A DNA stretch of 26,174 bases from UBA1563 sp041667115 (GTDB lineage Bacteria; Bacteroidota; Ignavibacteria; Ignavibacteriales; Ignavibacteriaceae). The position numbers and the translations under genes were made by a program. The notes under the pieces are model-generated. The model worked only from the letters and a program-made list of their open reading frames with translations, did not search any database and had not been told where the DNA came from. The stretch covers positions 1 to 26,174 of the forward strand of contig JBAYFO010000051.1 of assembly GCA_041667115.1 (NCBI GenBank), given 5' to 3'. Positions 23,859 to 26,174 of the stretch are shown here, piece by piece (position 1 is the first letter of the stretch; the number at the start of each line of letters is the position of its first letter).

Positions 23859-24695
23859 ATGAAAAATCTATCATCAAGTACAATCACTACAGAAGACGGA
23901 ACAGTAATTTACTTCAAGGATTGGGGCTCCGGGCAACCGGTCGTTTTCTGTCATGGATGGCCGCTCAATTCTGATGCATGGGAAAGCCAGATGGTTTACC
24001 TCGCATCCAACGGTTGTCGCTGCATCGCTCATGATAGACGTGGTCACGGCCGTTCGAGCCAGCCATGGAACGGTAACGATATGGACACTTACGCCGATGA
24101 TCTTTCGGAGCTCATCGAAACACTCGACTTGAACGGAATCACTTTGGTAGGTCACTCGACTGGTGGCGGAGAAGTTGCCCGTTACATCGGACGTCATGGA
24201 ACTAAACGTGTTGCAAAAACTGTTTTGATGGGATCGGTAACACCGCTGATGCTTAAGACGGATGCTAATCCAGGAGGCTTGCCGATAAAAATATTCGATG
24301 ACATCCGCGTCGGTGTCGCTGCCGATCGTTCGCAGTTCTTCAAAGACCTCACGACACCATTCTACGGTGCGAACAGAATAGGAGCGAAGGTTAGTCAAGG
24401 TGTCCGCGACGCTTTCTGGTTTCAGGGAATGCAAGGCGGACTTAAGAATGAACTCGATTGTATCAAGGCTTTTTCTGAGACTGACTTCACAGAAGATTTA
24501 AAGAAATTTGATGTGCCAACATTAATCATTCACGGCGATGACGATCAGATTGTGCCAATTGGCGCTTCTGCTCACGCATCGGTAAAACTAATTAAGAACG
24601 CGACTTTGAAAATTTACCCTGGTGGTCCGCATGGCATTGCAGACACGCATAAAGACAAGCTCAACGCCGATTTACTGGAATTCATTAAATCATGA
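23859..24695 (+). CDS. alpha/beta hydrolase, cofactor-free haloperoxidase (non-heme chloroperoxidase)-like
   Basis: 278 residues, matching the CPO-L/CPO-F haloperoxidase-type hydrolases. It has the oxyanion-hole 'VVFCHGWPLNSDAW', 'AHDRRGHGRSSQPW', nucleophile elbow 'LVGHSTGGGE' with S100, an acid around D227-D229 ('HGDDDQIVPI') and H258 in 'YPGGPHGIADTH': a complete Ser-Asp-His triad. Such enzymes are esterases/perhydrolases that can form peracids with hydrogen peroxide; the natural substrate is usually unknown. No signal peptide, so cytoplasmic. AAAAGGT lies about 7 bases before the ATG. It is 150 bases downstream of bacterioferritin and before a peroxidase-like cytochrome, all on one strand. 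Slightly higher GC than the adjacent intergenic DNA is normal for coding sequence. Confidence 0.93.
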   Translation: MKNLSSSTITTEDGTVIYFKDWGSGQPVVFCHGWPLNSDAWESQMVYLASNGCRCIAHDRRGHGRSSQPWNGNDMDTYADDLSELIETLDLNGITLVGHSTGGGEVARYIGRHGTKRVAKTVLMGSVTPLMLKTDANPGGLPIKIFDDIRVGVAADRSQFFKDLTTPFYGANRIGAKVSQGVRDAFWFQGMQGGLKNELDCIKAFSETDFTEDLKKFDVPTLIIHGDDDQIVPIGASAHASVKLIKNATLKIYPGGPHGIADTHKDKLNADLLEFIKS

Positions 24696-24783
24696 TCTTG
24701 CTTTGTTAATGCCGCAAACAAACAGAAAACGTTGGTGATTATATGTTATTAAAAGATAATAATTAGCTAAGGAGTTATATAGA

Positions 24784-26169
24784 ATGGACAAACAACACAT
24801 TCTTTTTAAGTTGATGGGCGCATACATTATTTTCATAGTTGTGTTTGCCCCTTCAGTCTCTTTTACGCAACAAGGGGAAATCATTTCAAGTTATGGTCCT
24901 ACTAATCAGACAGAAACTTTCGATCAAATTAAAGCGGCACGCATGGCTGTTAAATCTGAGCGAGCGAAACAGCATATGAAAATGTTAAATTCCCGTTATG
25001 ATCTTTCAAAGAAAACTAATGCAAACATCCTTATGTCAGGAGGAAAACCTATTCCAATAGGACCGACAGCAAAACTTCACGGAGTAACATGGGAACAGCT
25101 AAATAAAATGACTCCGGAACAAATCAAAGAGAAGGGAATTTTCCCGTACAAACCACTACCGTTTCCTGATCATGCAGAAGGTGGAATGCTCTTCCCGGAG
25201 ATGATAACTAAACTGCTTCCAAGATTAGTCCGCTTTGATCTGGATTTCGATCTACCCGAACATATTCTTCCTGACCCGGCTCCGGCAATTTACCTTACAA
25301 CCCGTCCCGACCTTGGTGATGTAGCAAAGGGACGACTGATCACAATCGACAATTACTATGAAATTTTTAACGGAATTCTGAATCCAAAACAACTTGAAGG
25401 TTTGCGCCTTCTGGTAACCCAATTTCCCCAACAACAATTCAACGCTACTGAAGACAGACGAACAGACAATCACGATGGTATGCTGGGCGTAACATGTTTT
25501 GATTGTCATGCGAACGGTAATAGCAATGGAGCCACTCATCTTGTTGGAGATATCCGACCGCAAGAATTTCGCCATCGTATTGAAACGCCAACATTGCGAG
25601 GAGTCAATATCCAACGCTTGTTCGGTTCGCAGCGTGCTATGAAGACGGTGGAAGATTTCACCGAGTTTGAACAACGTGCTGCTTATTTTGATGGAGACCA
25701 TGTTATGGCTGCTAAAAAAGGTGTGAACGTTTTAGAGAGAGGCTCGCAAGTACATTTCATGGCGGAATTTATGGCGATCCTTGATTTTCCCCCGGCGCCC
25801 AAACTAAATATTTACGGCAAACTTGACCAGACCAAAGCTACTCAAAGTGAATTGCGCGGTGAGGCGCTTTTTAACGGCAAAGCTCAATGCGCATCCTGTC
25901 ATCCCGCACCTTACTATACTGATAACAGTATGCATGACCTGAAGGCTGAGCGTTTTTATAAACAGGAACTAGTAAACGGAATGATGATGGCGCACGACGG
26001 GAACATTAAAACATTCCCGTTGAGAGGTATCAAAGATTCTCCACCTTATATGCACGACGGAAGGTGTTTTACTCTTGAGGATATAGTAGAGTATTTCAAT
26101 CTGATTCAACAACTCGATTTGAAATCCGAAGAAAAGAAAGATCTTGTTGCTTTCATGCGAGCTTTATAG
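24784..26169 (+). CDS. di-heme cytochrome c, cytochrome c peroxidase/MauG-like
   Basis: 461 residues. The N-terminal hydrophobic segment (about 8-29, ending 'VSFTQQ') is a signal peptide, so it acts in the periplasm. There are two c-type heme sites: C238-F-D-C-H242 and C369-A-S-C-H373. After the second come 'FPLRGIKDSPPYMHDGRCFTLEDIVEYFN', the hallmark of the bacterial di-heme cytochrome c peroxidase/MauG superfamily, with a candidate Met ligand in 'PPYMHDG'. Classical peroxidases are about 330-350 residues with the first heme near residue 50-70. Here about 200 unassigned residues precede the first heme, so this belongs to a longer subfamily and peroxidase activity is not assured. TAAGGAG precedes the ATG. 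The stop lies 5 bases from the right edge. Confidence 0.9.
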   Translation: MDKQHILFKLMGAYIIFIVVFAPSVSFTQQGEIISSYGPTNQTETFDQIKAARMAVKSERAKQHMKMLNSRYDLSKKTNANILMSGGKPIPIGPTAKLHGVTWEQLNKMTPEQIKEKGIFPYKPLPFPDHAEGGMLFPEMITKLLPRLVRFDLDFDLPEHILPDPAPAIYLTTRPDLGDVAKGRLITIDNYYEIFNGILNPKQLEGLRLLVTQFPQQQFNATEDRRTDNHDGMLGVTCFDCHANGNSNGATHLVGDIRPQEFRHRIETPTLRGVNIQRLFGSQRAMKTVEDFTEFEQRAAYFDGDHVMAAKKGVNVLERGSQVHFMAEFMAILDFPPAPKLNIYGKLDQTKATQSELRGEALFNGKAQCASCHPAPYYTDNSMHDLKAERFYKQELVNGMMMAHDGNIKTFPLRGIKDSPPYMHDGRCFTLEDIVEYFNLIQQLDLKSEEKKDLVAFMRAL

Positions 26170-26174
26170 AAAAA

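Noticed and set aside
23874..24434. 186-codon open frame on the minus strand inside the hydrolase gene
   Set aside because: It lies wholly antisense to a gene with a complete catalytic triad, has no ribosome site, and its product is low-complexity with no motif. It is a codon-bias shadow. The same applies to 25252-25701 and 1566-1949.

Overview
The window looks like chromosomal DNA from a free-living member of the Ignavibacteria/Chlorobi side of the Bacteroidota. This is an inference from several traits. Three proteins end in type IX secretion (T9SS) sorting domains; two carry the 'YPNPFNP' signature and the third the shorter 'YPNPFN'. Several exported proteins mature after an '...AQ' or '...SQ' signal peptide. 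Other supports are a bacterial GGGP/PcrB-type prenylglyceryl phosphate synthase, low GC, and purine-rich AAAGGAG-like ribosome sites mixed with TTG/GTG starts. I see no rRNA, CRISPR array, intact insertion sequence or phage structural gene.

Region 1 (1-3976): a minus-strand histidine kinase and an NtrC-family sigma-54 activator overlap by 14 bases; the activator runs off the left edge. Divergent from them is a small exported protein with two DxDxDG-like loops and two GVCDGTG repeats. It is preceded by a near-consensus sigma-54 (-24/-12) promoter and followed by a strong intrinsic terminator. The layout resembles a self-contained envelope-sensing circuit of the ZraSR/ZraP kind.

Region 2 (3993-10971, all minus strand): a two-gene exported-protein operon including a T9SS cargo, an Ig-like lipoprotein, serC, a large TPR-sensor histidine kinase and a DUF1015 protein. 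A GACGCAAAG-type inverted repeat lies between serC and the lipoprotein gene.

Region 3 (11094-13205, plus strand): a prenylglyceryl phosphate synthase and a GmhA-like sedoheptulose-7-phosphate isomerase (membrane lipid and LPS precursors). Next come a tRNA-Ser(UGA), a broken copy of the same tRNA immediately upstream, a terminator and about 430 bases of gene-poor DNA.

Region 4 (13206-18624): two tandem paralogous arylsulfotransferase-like T9SS cargo proteins with different accessory domains.

Region 5 (19030-26169): two tandem NarL-type response regulators with an unusual Asp in place of the switch Thr/Ser, a small lipoprotein, two outer-membrane beta-barrel proteins, bacterioferritin, a haloperoxidase-like alpha/beta hydrolase and a di-heme peroxidase-like cytochrome c. 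A 34-base motif occurs three times here, upstream of the second regulator, the first barrel and bacterioferritin. This suggests one iron/oxidative/envelope-stress regulon. The motif plus the unusual regulator pair, and the sigma-54 circuit at the left end, are the best candidates for undescribed biology.
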